A DNA stretch of 49,275 nt from Bacteroidia bacterium (GCA_030538215.1 JAUNUM010000007.1:1-49275), one strand, 5' to 3'; numbered from the stretch's first letter, positions 1 to 8,206 are shown. Translations and numbers: made by a program. Notes: generated by a model from the sequence alone, not told the origin.

Positions 1-28
1 GTAGAGACGGTGCGCGCACCGTCTGTAC
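1..28. repeat. Palindromic repeat, GTAGAGACG family
   Basis: The first 28 bases form a loopless inverted repeat. Arms 1-14 and 15-28 are complementary except at one position. The outer arm GTAGAGACG and its partner CGTCT.TAC recur in a second element at 16342-16370. From memory, palindromes of this type are common between genes in Bacteroidota. It lies beyond the 3' end of rbfA, so it could also act as a transcription terminator, but no clear T-run follows on the minus strand. Confidence 0.6.
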
Positions 29-64
29 AGTTGTGGGCTGTTTGATGTCAAAAAATCTAAATAT

Positions 65-436
65 CTATACGTCTTTTGTCGTCTTATCCTGGTTCTTTGT
101 TCCTGGCTCTAACAATTTATCAATATTTTCAATATAATCGAGCGAATCATCGAGATGGAAAACCAAATCGGGAACAATTCTCAACTGTTTCCCTACCCTT
201 TTGCCCAAGTTGTATCGAATAGACTTTATGTTATCTGTGATATTCTGTATAAGTTCTGCTCCCTTTTCCGAAGGGAATATACTTAGGTGAGCATGCGCCA
301 ATCCCAAATCGGGGGAAGTGCGAACATTTGTAACCGATATAAGTACGCCCGGCATTTTTTTTGTTTCTACCAGAAAAATCTCACTGAGTTCTTTCTGAAT
401 AAGTCGGTTTACTTTTTGTTGTCTGTTTGATTCCAT
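65..436 (-). CDS. rbfA: Ribosome-binding factor A
   Basis: Encodes a 123-residue RbfA, the small KH-fold factor that binds the 30S subunit and helps mature the 5' end of 16S rRNA in the cytoplasm. The N-terminus (MESNRQQKVNRLIQKELSEI) is typical of the family, and so are the central stretch on early translation and cold response and the C-terminal LVFHLDDSLDYIENIDKLL. The frame is open 18 codons further upstream, but those residues do not look like RbfA, so I start at 436. It is the last minus-strand gene of the group that runs from aroQ. From memory, aroQ-pyk-O-methyltransferase-rbfA is a common order in Bacteroidales. Confidence 0.93.
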   Translation of the reverse strand: MESNRQQKVNRLIQKELSEIFLVETKKMPGVLISVTNVRTSPDLGLAHAHLSIFPSEKGAELIQNITDNIKSIRYNLGKRVGKQLRIVPDLVFHLDDSLDYIENIDKLLEPGTKNQDKTTKDV

Positions 437-447
437 AATTAACAAAT

Positions 448-693
448 CTATTGAATTGAACCTTGATGTAAATCCCACACAGGAAAGCAAAGTTCAAAAT
501 CGTTCCATTGAATATCCCCGTATTCGATGATATAATTCTTAAACAGTTCTTCGTTTTGATACTTTTTTGTCATAGGATTTTTAGCATTCAATAAAAAGCC
601 CTTAAAATCAACTATTTTCGTAGTATTATCAGAAAAAACGAACTCTATTTTAAAGTCGCCTTTGTAGTTGGCCTTTGTTATCGATATTATCAT
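448..693 (-). CDS. DUF2442 domain protein
   Basis: Encodes an 81-residue protein that matches the DUF2442 pattern: a short beta-rich domain with FVFSDNTTKIVDFKGFL near the middle and a C-terminal GDIQWNDFELCFPVWDLHQ. The family has no firmly known function. Members often sit beside a DUF4160 protein in what is thought to be a toxin-antitoxin or regulatory pair, but I see no such partner here, so it may be an orphan. I start at 693 because the 28 codons upstream run into an inverted-repeat element and have no family character. It ends 11 bp before the rbfA start and interrupts the otherwise familiar O-methyltransferase/rbfA neighbourhood. Confidence 0.75.
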   Translation of the reverse strand: MIISITKANYKGDFKIEFVFSDNTTKIVDFKGFLLNAKNPMTKKYQNEELFKNYIIEYGDIQWNDFELCFPVWDLHQGSIQ

Positions 694-711
694 AATTATA
701 ATCTTACCCCC

Positions 712-803
712 AACCCCTAAAGGGGAGTTTGAGAGCTGCGAGTTCCAACTCGCGGTAAAATGTTTTTTGCCCCGCAAAGCCCCCTTCAGGGGATTTAGGG
801 GTT
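712..803. repeat. Intergenic inverted-repeat element with mirrored hairpin ends
   Basis: Outer arms 712-721 and 794-803 are exact 10-base complements (AACCCCTAAA / TTTAGGGGTT). Each end also folds on itself: CCCCT at 714-718 with AGGGG at 721-725, and CCCCT at 781-785 with AGGGG at 788-792. A third hairpin, GCGAGTT/AACTCGC at 738-744 and 747-753, lies inside. The element fills almost the whole gap between the O-methyltransferase and the DUF2442 gene. It resembles a non-coding miniature or REP-like element, and it could also terminate transcription. Confidence 0.65.
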
Positions 804-804
804 T

Positions 805-1437
805 TTATTTTTTTCTTATCAGCGTAATCCCATCCCGTATAGGAAGAATTACCTTTTCTACTCTATCGTCGTTTGCCAGTTTTCGATTGAATTCCACAAT
901 TGCTTGGGTTGCCCAATCGTTGCTTTCCACTTTTTCAATCACTTTTCCATACCACAGCGTGTTGTCAACAAGAATAAAACCACCTTTGCTAATTTTTGGA
1001 AGTATCATCTCCAGATATTTCCAATATAGTTCCTTATCGGCATCGATAAATGCAAATTCGAAGCTTTCATCTTCAAAATTAGGAATTATTTCCAATGCAT
1101 CACCGATGTATAATTTTATTTTATCACCAAATTCAGATTGAGCAAAATTGGAACGGATGTAATCTTCCAGTTCATCGTCAATTTCTATCGTGTGTACCTC
1201 ACCATTTCCATCTAATCCTTCGGCAAAACACAGGGTAGAATATCCTATAAAAGTTCCTATTTCCAGCACTCGTTTCGGACGAATCATCTGTGTCAACATC
1301 TTCAGTAGCCGACCTTGTAAATGCCCCGAAATCATATTCGGATGCAAAAGTTTGACATGTACTTCCCTGTCGATTTTTTTCAGTAAATCGGGCTCAGCAT
1401 CGATATATGATAAAATATATTCTTCCAGTTGTTTCAC
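805..1437 (-). CDS. SAM-dependent O-methyltransferase
   Basis: Encodes 210 residues of a class I O-methyltransferase of the caffeoyl-CoA/catechol type. The SAM-binding motif I is VLEIGTFIGYST around residue 55. The acidic end of strand 2 is HTIEID. The family's metal-site residues appear in FIDADKEL (around 133) and VDNTLWYG (around 158). Enzymes of this group move a methyl group from SAM to a hydroxyl in a divalent-metal-dependent way. The physiological acceptor of the bacterial members is usually unknown, and nothing here reveals it. The length is normal, and the start MKQLEEYIL fits the family's N-terminal helix. It lies 16 bp downstream of hepT. Confidence 0.88.
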   Translation of the reverse strand: MKQLEEYILSYIDAEPDLLKKIDREVHVKLLHPNMISGHLQGRLLKMLTQMIRPKRVLEIGTFIGYSTLCFAEGLDGNGEVHTIEIDDELEDYIRSNFAQSEFGDKIKLYIGDALEIIPNFEDESFEFAFIDADKELYWKYLEMILPKISKGGFILVDNTLWYGKVIEKVESNDWATQAIVEFNRKLANDDRVEKVILPIRDGITLIRKK

Positions 1438-1453
1438 TAATGATCTTTTCTGT

Positions 1454-1783
1454 TTACAAGAATTCTTTTATCTCCGATTTAAGTTGCGGCAAATATTTAT
1501 TGATAATCAGCCAAATAATTGAATTATCTACTGCATCATAAGCATGTACAAGCCTATTTCTAACTGCAACTATCTTTTCGGCATTCTCTATTATTATATT
1601 TGTATCAAGACCGTTGAATTTATTAACGGCTTCTCCAATAATGGCCAACTGTCTCTCAACGGCACTTTGAGTTTTAATGTCTTTTAGATAATCATCAAAG
1701 ACAACAGTTCTCGCCGTAAAATCTTCAATCAATTCAATAGCTTGAAAAATATCAGATAAATACTTGAGTTCTTTTCCCATCAT
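1454..1783 (-). CDS. hepT: HepT-like HEPN ribonuclease toxin (DUF86)
   Basis: Encodes a 109-residue all-helical HEPN protein of the HepT/DUF86 family. The signature R-x4-H-x-Y is intact (R75, H80, Y82). In studied HepT toxins the Arg and His are needed for RNase activity, and the Tyr is the residue modified by the MntA partner. The upstream nucleotidyltransferase gene overlaps the 5' end of this one by 32 bp, which implies coupled translation. The first codon could be either of two adjacent Met codons. The function as a growth-inhibiting toxin held in check by MntA is inferred from the family. The pair sits between pyk and the O-methyltransferase, as if inserted into a housekeeping group. Confidence 0.88.
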   Translation of the reverse strand: MMGKELKYLSDIFQAIELIEDFTARTVVFDDYLKDIKTQSAVERQLAIIGEAVNKFNGLDTNIIIENAEKIVAVRNRLVHAYDAVDNSIIWLIINKYLPQLKSEIKEFL

Positions 1784-2090
1784 AAATTAAAACTTTAGTT
1801 GCATTGATGCTCTTGCGAAGATAGGGATTTTTAATAGAAGAATCGGTAAGTAAATCCACTTTTCGATTGAAGAAAATCTCAAAAGCATCCCACAGTGAAA
1901 GTAAATTCTCACCGCGTTCCAATGGGTCGGCGGTATCAACTTCAACTAACAAATCAATATCGCTTGTCTCCTGATTGAATTTATCATCTGTAACCGATGA
2001 GCCAAACGCATAGAGGGATACCACATTGTGACTTTTGCACAATTCTGTAAAATCATCCGCCTTTTTTGATATTTCGTCTTTGATAATCAT
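1752..2090 (-). CDS. mntA: MntA-like nucleotidyltransferase antitoxin
   Basis: Encodes 112 residues of a minimal nucleotidyltransferase of the polymerase-beta fold. The active-site signature is present: AFGSS at residues 28-32, followed by SDIDLLVE with D44 and D46 as metal ligands. A third acidic residue likely lies in KVDLLTD (around 79). In characterised MntA/HepT modules this enzyme adds AMP units to the HepT tyrosine and so silences the toxin. The gene precedes and overlaps hepT, the usual order. The last residues (KRTQVFI) are read through the overlap. No clear -7 box was found upstream, where degenerate repeats lie at 2104-2150. Confidence 0.88.
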   Translation of the reverse strand: MIIKDEISKKADDFTELCKSHNVVSLYAFGSSVTDDKFNQETSDIDLLVEVDTADPLERGENLLSLWDAFEIFFNRKVDLLTDSSIKNPYLRKSINATKVLIYDGKRTQVFI

Positions 2091-2103
2091 TTCACTTCTT
2101 TCT

Positions 2104-2150
2104 AAGCTCCAAATCGTAAATCCAAAATTGTAATTCGTAAATTGTCTTCC
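2104..2150. repeat. Degenerate AAATCGTAAAT-type low-complexity repeat
   Basis: The gap between mntA and pyk consists largely of imperfect repeats of a word like AAATCGTAAAT / AATTCGTAAATTG. It has no coding character. Similar degenerate tandem words of other sequence occur at 20604-20712, 21427-21465, 21560-21598 and 40893-40925. Confidence 0.5.
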
Positions 2151-2153
2151 TTT

Positions 2154-3626
2154 TTACGTCGTATAATCCGGTAAGTTATACTTTTCTTTAGCTTCCAGCA
2201 CTTTCCACACCTCGCTTATATCGAGATATGTAGTTCCGCCGGTTTCTCCGAAACTTCCACCTAAATACGCCACACGATCTTTTATATCTATCATTTTGTG
2301 TTCAAGCATTTTTTGAATGGCGGCCATGTAATACGCTCGACGACTCTCTTTTGTGTTCTCAATACCCTTTCCCGGCAAATGTTCTGCCCAAACACCGTAA
2401 GAAAGCGCCAGTTCACGCGCCAGACGATCGGTTGTGGTCATAGCAAATACGGTTTTCTTTCCACGAAAAGCTGCAAGAACTCGCGCCGTGCGTCCGGTAT
2501 GACTGTCGGTAAAGATGGCTTCCGTGTTCAATCGTGATGCCGTTTTCACCGCTTGCTTGGCAAGAAATGAAGTAACTTCATTATCGTCAAAAGCATAGGG
2601 AACACGAATATCGTTTTCGGCAAGTTTGGTTTTTTCTGTTTCAAAAGCTACCTTGGTCATCGTACGAACGGCTTCTACCGGATATTTTCCGTATGCAGTT
2701 TCACCGCTAAGCATTATGGCATCAGTACGATAGTAGATAGCATTGGCGATATCGGTAATCTCTGCACGGGTGGGACGTGGATGTTCAATCATGGAGTGTA
2801 GCATTTGGGTGGCAACAATCACCGGTTTCTTGTGTCGAATAGCTTTTCGGATAAGTGTTCGTTGTATAGCGGGAATTTTTTCTTGTGCTACCTCGATACC
2901 CAAATCGCCTCGGGCAACCATTATTCCGTATGCATGGTGCAGAATTTCGTCGGCATTATCCACCCCTTCCTGATTTTCTATTTTTGCGATAATTTTTATG
3001 GGGCTTTTCAACTCATTCAGAATCTCCTGAACTTCCATCACATCTTCTTTGCTTCGCACGAAAGAGTGCGCAATGAAGTCAACCTTATGCTTATCTGCCA
3101 AAGCAATAAATTTTCGGTCACGATCGGTAATTGTCGGCAAGTTAATACGAACTCCGGGGACATTTACGCTTTTTCGGCTTCCTACCGTTCCATCATTTTG
3201 CACGGCACAAATCAGATAATCAGCATTTTTCTCTATTACTTTTAAGTCTATTTCACCGTCATCAATTAATATATCATCGCCAACATTCATTTCATCAGTA
3301 ATATTAGGATAAGAAACATAAATGGTTTCTTTGGATGAAACTCCATTGGGATTACCGATAACTTTCACTTTTTCACCTATAGTAAGTTCAATGGGGTCGA
3401 GAGCAACGGTTGTTCTTATTTCGGGTCCTTTGGTGTCAACCAAAATGGCAATTCTGTTTGATACGGCACGTACATTGTTGATAATTTTCAGAAATCCTTC
3501 TTCTTCGAGATGAGCGGAATTTAATCTTACAACATCCATTCCTTCATCGAAAAGTTGTTGTAAAAAAGGCACTTCACAGCGCTTATCCGAGATTGTAGCT
3601 ACAATTTTAGTATGTTTAAGCATCAT
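2154..3626 (-). CDS. pyk: Pyruvate kinase
   Basis: Encodes 490 residues of pyruvate kinase, which converts phosphoenolpyruvate and ADP to pyruvate and ATP in the last step of glycolysis. Visible motifs include the N-terminal KIVATISDKR, the B-domain following DTKGPEIRTT, the active-site region IIAKIENQEGV, MVARGDLGIEV, and the helix IMLSGETAYGKYP. A C-terminal regulatory domain follows (about 370-480). The length matches the bacterial family. The start could be either of two adjacent Met codons. It is transcribed away from aroQ, with 154 bp between them, and its product would feed the pyruvate:ferredoxin oxidoreductase at 4400-7960. Confidence 0.97.
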   Translation of the reverse strand: MMLKHTKIVATISDKRCEVPFLQQLFDEGMDVVRLNSAHLEEEGFLKIINNVRAVSNRIAILVDTKGPEIRTTVALDPIELTIGEKVKVIGNPNGVSSKETIYVSYPNITDEMNVGDDILIDDGEIDLKVIEKNADYLICAVQNDGTVGSRKSVNVPGVRINLPTITDRDRKFIALADKHKVDFIAHSFVRSKEDVMEVQEILNELKSPIKIIAKIENQEGVDNADEILHHAYGIMVARGDLGIEVAQEKIPAIQRTLIRKAIRHKKPVIVATQMLHSMIEHPRPTRAEITDIANAIYYRTDAIMLSGETAYGKYPVEAVRTMTKVAFETEKTKLAENDIRVPYAFDDNEVTSFLAKQAVKTASRLNTEAIFTDSHTGRTARVLAAFRGKKTVFAMTTTDRLARELALSYGVWAEHLPGKGIENTKESRRAYYMAAIQKMLEHKMIDIKDRVAYLGGSFGETGGTTYLDISEVWKVLEAKEKYNLPDYTT

Positions 3627-3780
3627 GTTCTAAAAGTTATTTGCTTCGCGTTATTCAATTGTTATTCGCTCACTTTGTTCGCTTTATTCGTCGCGGTATT
3701 GAAAAATTTACCGCTTCAACAAATATCAACTGAATATCCATCGAATTACTATTGAGTTTACTATTGTTTATAAACACTTT
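3627..3780. other. pyk/aroQ intergenic region with low-complexity palindromes
   Basis: This 154-bp gap contains a T- and CG-patterned stretch (about 3645-3695) of repeated ATTCGCT / TTATTCG words. It is followed by a small hairpin, GCGGTA at 3693-3698 with TACCGC at 3709-3714. I found no convincing -33/-7 promoter pair for pyk and no small ORF. Confidence 0.4.
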
Positions 3781-4212
3781 TCAGGGGGTTTTGTTTGCCA
3801 TTTTTATAGCTTCAACGGCTAAACGATAGGAGTTCAGCCCAAATCCACTAATCACACCTGCACAAACCGCTGAAATCAAGGATTGATGACGAAATTCTTC
3901 GCGCGCGTACACATTCGAAATATGAACTTCCATTACAGGTATTTTTATTGATTTTATCGCATCGCGGATCGCTACTGACGTATGGGTATATCCTCCGGCA
4001 TTGAGAATAATTCCGGTATAGTCAAATCCCGATTCATGAAGTTGATTGATAATTTCACCCTCCACGTTTGATTGAAAATAATATAATTCTACTTCTGGAA
4101 ATATTTTCTGTAACGTCTCAAAATATTCTAAAAACGGTTGATTTCCGTAAATATCCGGTTCTCTCATTCCCAGCAAGTTGAGGTTAGGACCGTTTATGAT
4201 TTGAATCTTCAT
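3781..4212 (-). CDS. aroQ: 3-dehydroquinate dehydratase, type II
   Basis: Encodes 143 residues of the dodecameric type II dehydroquinase, which forms 3-dehydroshikimate in the shikimate route to chorismate and aromatic amino acids. Family motifs are clear: KIQIINGPNLNLLGMREPDIYG at the N-terminus with the catalytic Tyr in IYG, ILNAGGYTHTSVAIRDA in the middle, and PVMEVHISNVYAREEFRH with the catalytic His. The frame is open seven codons further up, but MKIQIINGP is the standard start (4212). A TATCTTTG -7 box lies at 4231-4238 on the minus strand, implying a leader of only about a dozen bases. Confidence 0.96.
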   Translation of the reverse strand: MKIQIINGPNLNLLGMREPDIYGNQPFLEYFETLQKIFPEVELYYFQSNVEGEIINQLHESGFDYTGIILNAGGYTHTSVAIRDAIKSIKIPVMEVHISNVYAREEFRHQSLISAVCAGVISGFGLNSYRLAVEAIKMANKTP

Positions 4213-4230
4213 TGCTATATTCTTTAAATA

Positions 4231-4238
4231 CAAAGATA
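4231..4238 (-). promoter_or_regulatory. -7 box for aroQ
   Basis: Minus-strand TATCTTTG matches the Bacteroidota -7 consensus TAnnTTTG exactly and lies 19 bp upstream of the aroQ start. No TTG was found at the expected -33 distance. Confidence 0.5.
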
Positions 4239-4341
4239 CGATTTTATAGAAAATCTTGTGGTAAAGTTCTAAGTTTTGGTAAAATTGGGCTCATAAATTC
4301 GTAATAAAAAAATAATTGATTTAATGAGTGAGGCGTAAACT

Positions 4342-4372
4342 ATTTACCCCTCGCATTTTGCGAGGGGTAAAT
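4342..4372 (-). terminator. Strong hairpin downstream of the pyruvate oxidoreductase
   Basis: Arms 4342-4355 and 4359-4372 are exact 14-base complements around a 3-base loop (ACCCCTCGCA / TGCGAGGGGT at the core). It lies 28 bp beyond the oxidoreductase stop codon. No long T-run follows on either strand, so it may be a transcript-stabilising 3' hairpin rather than a classic intrinsic terminator. Confidence 0.6.
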
Positions 4373-4399
4373 ATCTAGATAGTTCACATTACTTTGTAT

Positions 4400-7300
4400 T
4401 TATTCTGTTACAGTTTCAGCAACCGAAGCACTAAAACTGGCTTCTGCCATTCTCTGATATGAACGATAGCGCCATTGCGCGTTCTCCTTGGCAGCTTCAA
4501 ACAGTTCATCGGCTTCGTGCGGGAATGATTTCACCAATTGCGTGTAACGCACTTCGCCCATCAGGAAGTCGCGGAACTTGCTCCAATCGGGTTCTTTGCT
4601 GTCGAGCGTGAATGGGTTTTTGCCTTCATCTTCTAATGCAGGATTGTAACGCCACAGGTGCCAATAACCGCACTCAATGGCTTTTTTCTGTTCGGTTTGC
4701 GCCATACCCATTCCGCTTCTCAATCCGTGGCTAATACATGGCGAGTAAGCGATAATCAATGAAGGCCCGTTATATTCTTCGGCTTCTTTCAACGCTCTCA
4801 GGTAATGAGCTTGATTAGCGCCCATAGCTACCTGAGCCACATACACATAACCGTATGTTGCAGCGATCATACCCAAATCTTTCTTGCGAACACGTTTTCC
4901 GGCAGCGGCAAATTTGGCAACAGCAGCCACAGGAGTAGCTTTCGACGATTGTCCGCCGGTATTGGAGTACACTTCGGTGTCCATTACCAACACGTTGATA
5001 TCTTGTCCCATCGCCAACACATGGTCCAGTCCGCCGAAACCGATATCGTATGCCCATCCGTCACCGCCAAATACCCAAATGGATTTTTTAGTCAGGTACT
5101 TTTCAAGCGAAAGTATTTCTTTAGCAATATCGTTTTTAACACCTTTCAAAGTCTCTAATACTTGAGCTGAAATCTCTTTTACTGCTTCGCCGTTATCTTT
5201 ATTCGCGATCCATTGATTAAACAGTTCTTTTTGCTCATTAGAAAAATCTGTCAAATCTTGAGCTTTCTCCATCAAATCTTTAATGCGGTTACGCATACTT
5301 GCATGTGCAATCACAAAACCAAAACCGAATTCGGCGTTGTCTTCAAACAACGAGTTTGCCCAAGCCGGACCTTTGCCTTCTTTATTTTTAGTATAAGGAG
5401 TAGATGGAGCCGATGCGCCGTAAATGGACGAACATCCTGTAGCGTTGGCAATCATCATGCGGTCGCCATATAACTGAGTAATCAACTTAATATAAGGAGT
5501 TTCTCCACAACCCGAGCAAGCACCTGAGAACTCAAACAGCGGTGTTGCAAACTGTGAGTTTTTCACATTCAATTTAGTGTCAATTAAATGTGCTTTGCTT
5601 GTCACGTTCTTCACCATATAATCCCAGTTCTTCTGATTGTCGTATTGCGTAGCAATAGGAACCATTTCAAGAGCATTTTGTCCTTTTTTACCTGGACAAA
5701 CATCCACGCAATTTCCACAACCTAAACAGTCGAGTACGTCAACCTGAATACGGAAAGCTGTTCCTTCGAATTGTTTTCCTTGAGTTTTTAAAAGCTCCAC
5801 ATCCGATCCAAGACCTTTTTGCTCCTCTTCATTGAGAACAAACGGGCGAATAGTAGCGTGCGGACAAACATAAGCACACTGATTACACTGGATGCAATTG
5901 TCGGGATTCCAAACCGGAACCGAAACGGCAACACCACGCTTTTCATACGTGGAAGTTCCGTGCTCCCATGTTCCGTCTTCGCGCCCTACGAAAACCGATA
6001 CCGGCAAGTCGTATCCGCGCTGAGTATTTACCGGACGAACTATTTTTTGTATAAATTCAGGAGCATCGTTCACTTCTTCCAATCCAACTTTCAGATCCGC
6101 CCATTCTTTCGGTATTTCAACCTCCTCAACATCACCTCCACGATCAACAGCAGCATTGTTCATTCTTATGATTTCCTCCCCTTTTCTGCCGTACGATTTC
6201 ACGATGAACTTTTTCATCTGCTCAACCGCCAGTTCATAAGGAATTACATTGGATATTTTGAAGAATGCCGATTGAAGAATAGTGTTGGTTCTATTACCTA
6301 AGCCAATTTCTTCCGCAATATTGGTTGCATTTATAATGTATAGCTTGATGTTATTTTTCGCAAAATATTTTTTCACGTTATCCGGCAGATGCTTTCCTAC
6401 TTCTTCTTTCGGCCACAACGAATTTAGAAGGAACGTACCTCCTTCTTTCAACCCACGCGTAACATCGTATAAATGCAAATAAGCCGGAACGTGGCAAGCC
6501 ACAAAGTTAGGTGTATTTACCAAATAAGTAGAACGAATGGCATTATCACCGAAACGCAGGTGTGAGCAGGTGAAGCCACCCGATTTTTTGGAGTCGTAAG
6601 CAAAATATGCCTGAACGTATTTATCGGTATTATCACCAATAATTTTGATGGAGTTTTTGTTGGCTCCCACCGTTCCATCGGAACCCAATCCATAAAATTT
6701 AGCTTCGTAAGTGGTTTCGTCCATTGAAGCTTCTTCTACTTGTGGAAGCGATTTGAAAGTTACATCGTCCACGATTCCGATAGTGAAATCATTTTTCGGC
6801 AACTTCATACCCAAGTTGTCGTAAACCGAGATAATCTGTCCCGGGGTAGTGTCTTTCGAAGACAAACCGTAAATTCCGCCCACGATTACCGGAGCATTTT
6901 CTTTTACGTAAAAACTGTCTTTTACGTCTAAGTAAAGCGGTTGTCCGGTTGCACCGGGTTCTTTGGTGCGGTCGAGAACGGCAATTCTTTTCGCCGTTTT
7001 CGGGATTACCGATAAAAACGCTTCTGCTTTGAAAGGGCGATACAGGTGAACAGCCACCATACCCACTTTCTCGCCGTTGGCATTTTTGTGGTCAACCACT
7101 TCGCGAATGGTTTCGGTAACAGAGCCCATAGCAATAATTACTTTTTCCGCTTCAGGATGGCCGTAATAATCGAACAATCCGTATTTACGTCCGGTAACGG
7201 CAGCTAATTTTTCGAGATATTTTTCAACGATGTCGGGAACTGCGTTGTAGAAAGGATTTGCTGCTTCACGAGATTGAAAATAAATATCGTCGTTTTGTGC

Positions 7301-7960
7301 AGTACCTCTGGTAACGGGTGCATCGGGACTCAAAGCTCTCTCTCTAAATCCTGCCAATGCTTCCTGATTGATAAGCGGAGCCAGATCCTCATTGGTCAAC
7401 GCTTCAATTTTCTGAATTTCGTGTGATGTGCGGAATCCATCGAAGAAGTGCAGGAACGGAATGCGGCTTTCAATAGCAGCCAAGTGTGCTATCGCGGCCA
7501 AATCCATCACTTCTTGTACCGATCCGGTAGCAAATTGTGCGAAACCGGTGGGACGTGCCGCCATCACATCCTGATGATCACCAAATATTGATAATGCCTG
7601 TGCAGCAATAGCGCGTGCTGACACGTGAAATACACCCGGCAGCAATTCACCAGCAATTTTATACATGTTGGGCAACATTAGCAACAAACCCTGTGATGCG
7701 GTAAATGTGCTTGTGAGTGCTCCCGCTTGCAACGAGCCGTGAACGGCGCCTGCTGCTCCGGCTTCGGATTGCATTTCCTGAACCAGTACAGGTTGTCCGA
7801 AAATGTTTTTTCTTCCTGCTGCCGCCCATTCATCGATGTACTCGGCCATCGTTGACGAAGGTGTAATCGGATAAATAGCAGCCACTTCGCTAAACATATA
7901 CGCGATATGCGCTGCTGCCTGATTTCCATCGCAGGTTAAGTAGTTTTTCTTTTTTGTCAT
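4400..7960 (-). CDS. nifJ: Pyruvate:ferredoxin (flavodoxin) oxidoreductase
   Basis: Encodes 1,186 residues of the single-chain homodimeric enzyme that splits pyruvate and CoA into acetyl-CoA and CO2 and reduces ferredoxin or flavodoxin. Domain I begins with DGNQAAAHIAYMFSEVAAIYPITPSS. Two [4Fe-4S] motifs are complete: C689, C692, C695, C699 and C745, C748, C751, C755. The third cluster is carried by GACSGCGETPY (C814, C817), with further Cys at 843 and near the C-terminus in SPCISHGL. Thiamine-diphosphate binding is shown by FGGDGWAYDIGFGGLDH and MDTEVYSNTGGQSS. Nothing is missing relative to the family. It is the central fermentative oxidoreductase here and follows pyk on the same strand. 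A promoter candidate lies at 8031-8061. Confidence 0.97.
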   Translation of the reverse strand: MTKKKNYLTCDGNQAAAHIAYMFSEVAAIYPITPSSTMAEYIDEWAAAGRKNIFGQPVLVQEMQSEAGAAGAVHGSLQAGALTSTFTASQGLLLMLPNMYKIAGELLPGVFHVSARAIAAQALSIFGDHQDVMAARPTGFAQFATGSVQEVMDLAAIAHLAAIESRIPFLHFFDGFRTSHEIQKIEALTNEDLAPLINQEALAGFRERALSPDAPVTRGTAQNDDIYFQSREAANPFYNAVPDIVEKYLEKLAAVTGRKYGLFDYYGHPEAEKVIIAMGSVTETIREVVDHKNANGEKVGMVAVHLYRPFKAEAFLSVIPKTAKRIAVLDRTKEPGATGQPLYLDVKDSFYVKENAPVIVGGIYGLSSKDTTPGQIISVYDNLGMKLPKNDFTIGIVDDVTFKSLPQVEEASMDETTYEAKFYGLGSDGTVGANKNSIKIIGDNTDKYVQAYFAYDSKKSGGFTCSHLRFGDNAIRSTYLVNTPNFVACHVPAYLHLYDVTRGLKEGGTFLLNSLWPKEEVGKHLPDNVKKYFAKNNIKLYIINATNIAEEIGLGNRTNTILQSAFFKISNVIPYELAVEQMKKFIVKSYGRKGEEIIRMNNAAVDRGGDVEEVEIPKEWADLKVGLEEVNDAPEFIQKIVRPVNTQRGYDLPVSVFVGREDGTWEHGTSTYEKRGVAVSVPVWNPDNCIQCNQCAYVCPHATIRPFVLNEEEQKGLGSDVELLKTQGKQFEGTAFRIQVDVLDCLGCGNCVDVCPGKKGQNALEMVPIATQYDNQKNWDYMVKNVTSKAHLIDTKLNVKNSQFATPLFEFSGACSGCGETPYIKLITQLYGDRMMIANATGCSSIYGASAPSTPYTKNKEGKGPAWANSLFEDNAEFGFGFVIAHASMRNRIKDLMEKAQDLTDFSNEQKELFNQWIANKDNGEAVKEISAQVLETLKGVKNDIAKEILSLEKYLTKKSIWVFGGDGWAYDIGFGGLDHVLAMGQDINVLVMDTEVYSNTGGQSSKATPVAAVAKFAAAGKRVRKKDLGMIAATYGYVYVAQVAMGANQAHYLRALKEAEEYNGPSLIIAYSPCISHGLRSGMGMAQTEQKKAIECGYWHLWRYNPALEDEGKNPFTLDSKEPDWSKFRDFLMGEVRYTQLVKSFPHEADELFEAAKENAQWRYRSYQRMAEASFSASVAETVTE

Positions 7961-8030
7961 GACAATATGATTATTTTATTGATTTGATTCCTCGAAAGAC
8001 TTTTAAGAAATATAGTGTGATATTGGAGCA

Positions 8031-8061
8031 CGAAATTACTATAAAAATATGGAAACGGCAA
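8031..8061 (-). promoter_or_regulatory. Promoter candidate for the pyruvate oxidoreductase
   Basis: On the minus strand a TTG (8059-8061) precedes TAATTTCG (8031-8038) with 20 bp between them. This is the Bacteroidota -33/-7 layout with one mismatch in the -7 box. The predicted start of transcription is near 8024, about 60 bases before the start codon. The 246-bp divergent gap shows no equally good promoter for the trehalose gene on the plus strand. Confidence 0.45.
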
Positions 8062-8206
8062 AAGATTGTATTGATTTTAGATTTTAATCGGTATTAAAAC
8101 CCAATTAAAACCTTTAAATCTCAAAAATATGTTAAAATATAATCTTTATAAAAATGACAGCGTTATAATTTTAGGAATAAATAAAAATCAACATACAAAT
8201 AGACAG

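Noticed and set aside
668-1141. A 157-codon plus-strand frame across the O-methyltransferase 3' end
   Set aside because: Part of it is read from the palindromic repeat at 712-803 and the remainder is antisense to the methyltransferase.
5819-6301. A 160-codon plus-strand frame inside the pyruvate oxidoreductase
   Set aside because: It lies opposite conserved oxidoreductase codons, including the start of the first [4Fe-4S] motif region, and has no protein-like features.
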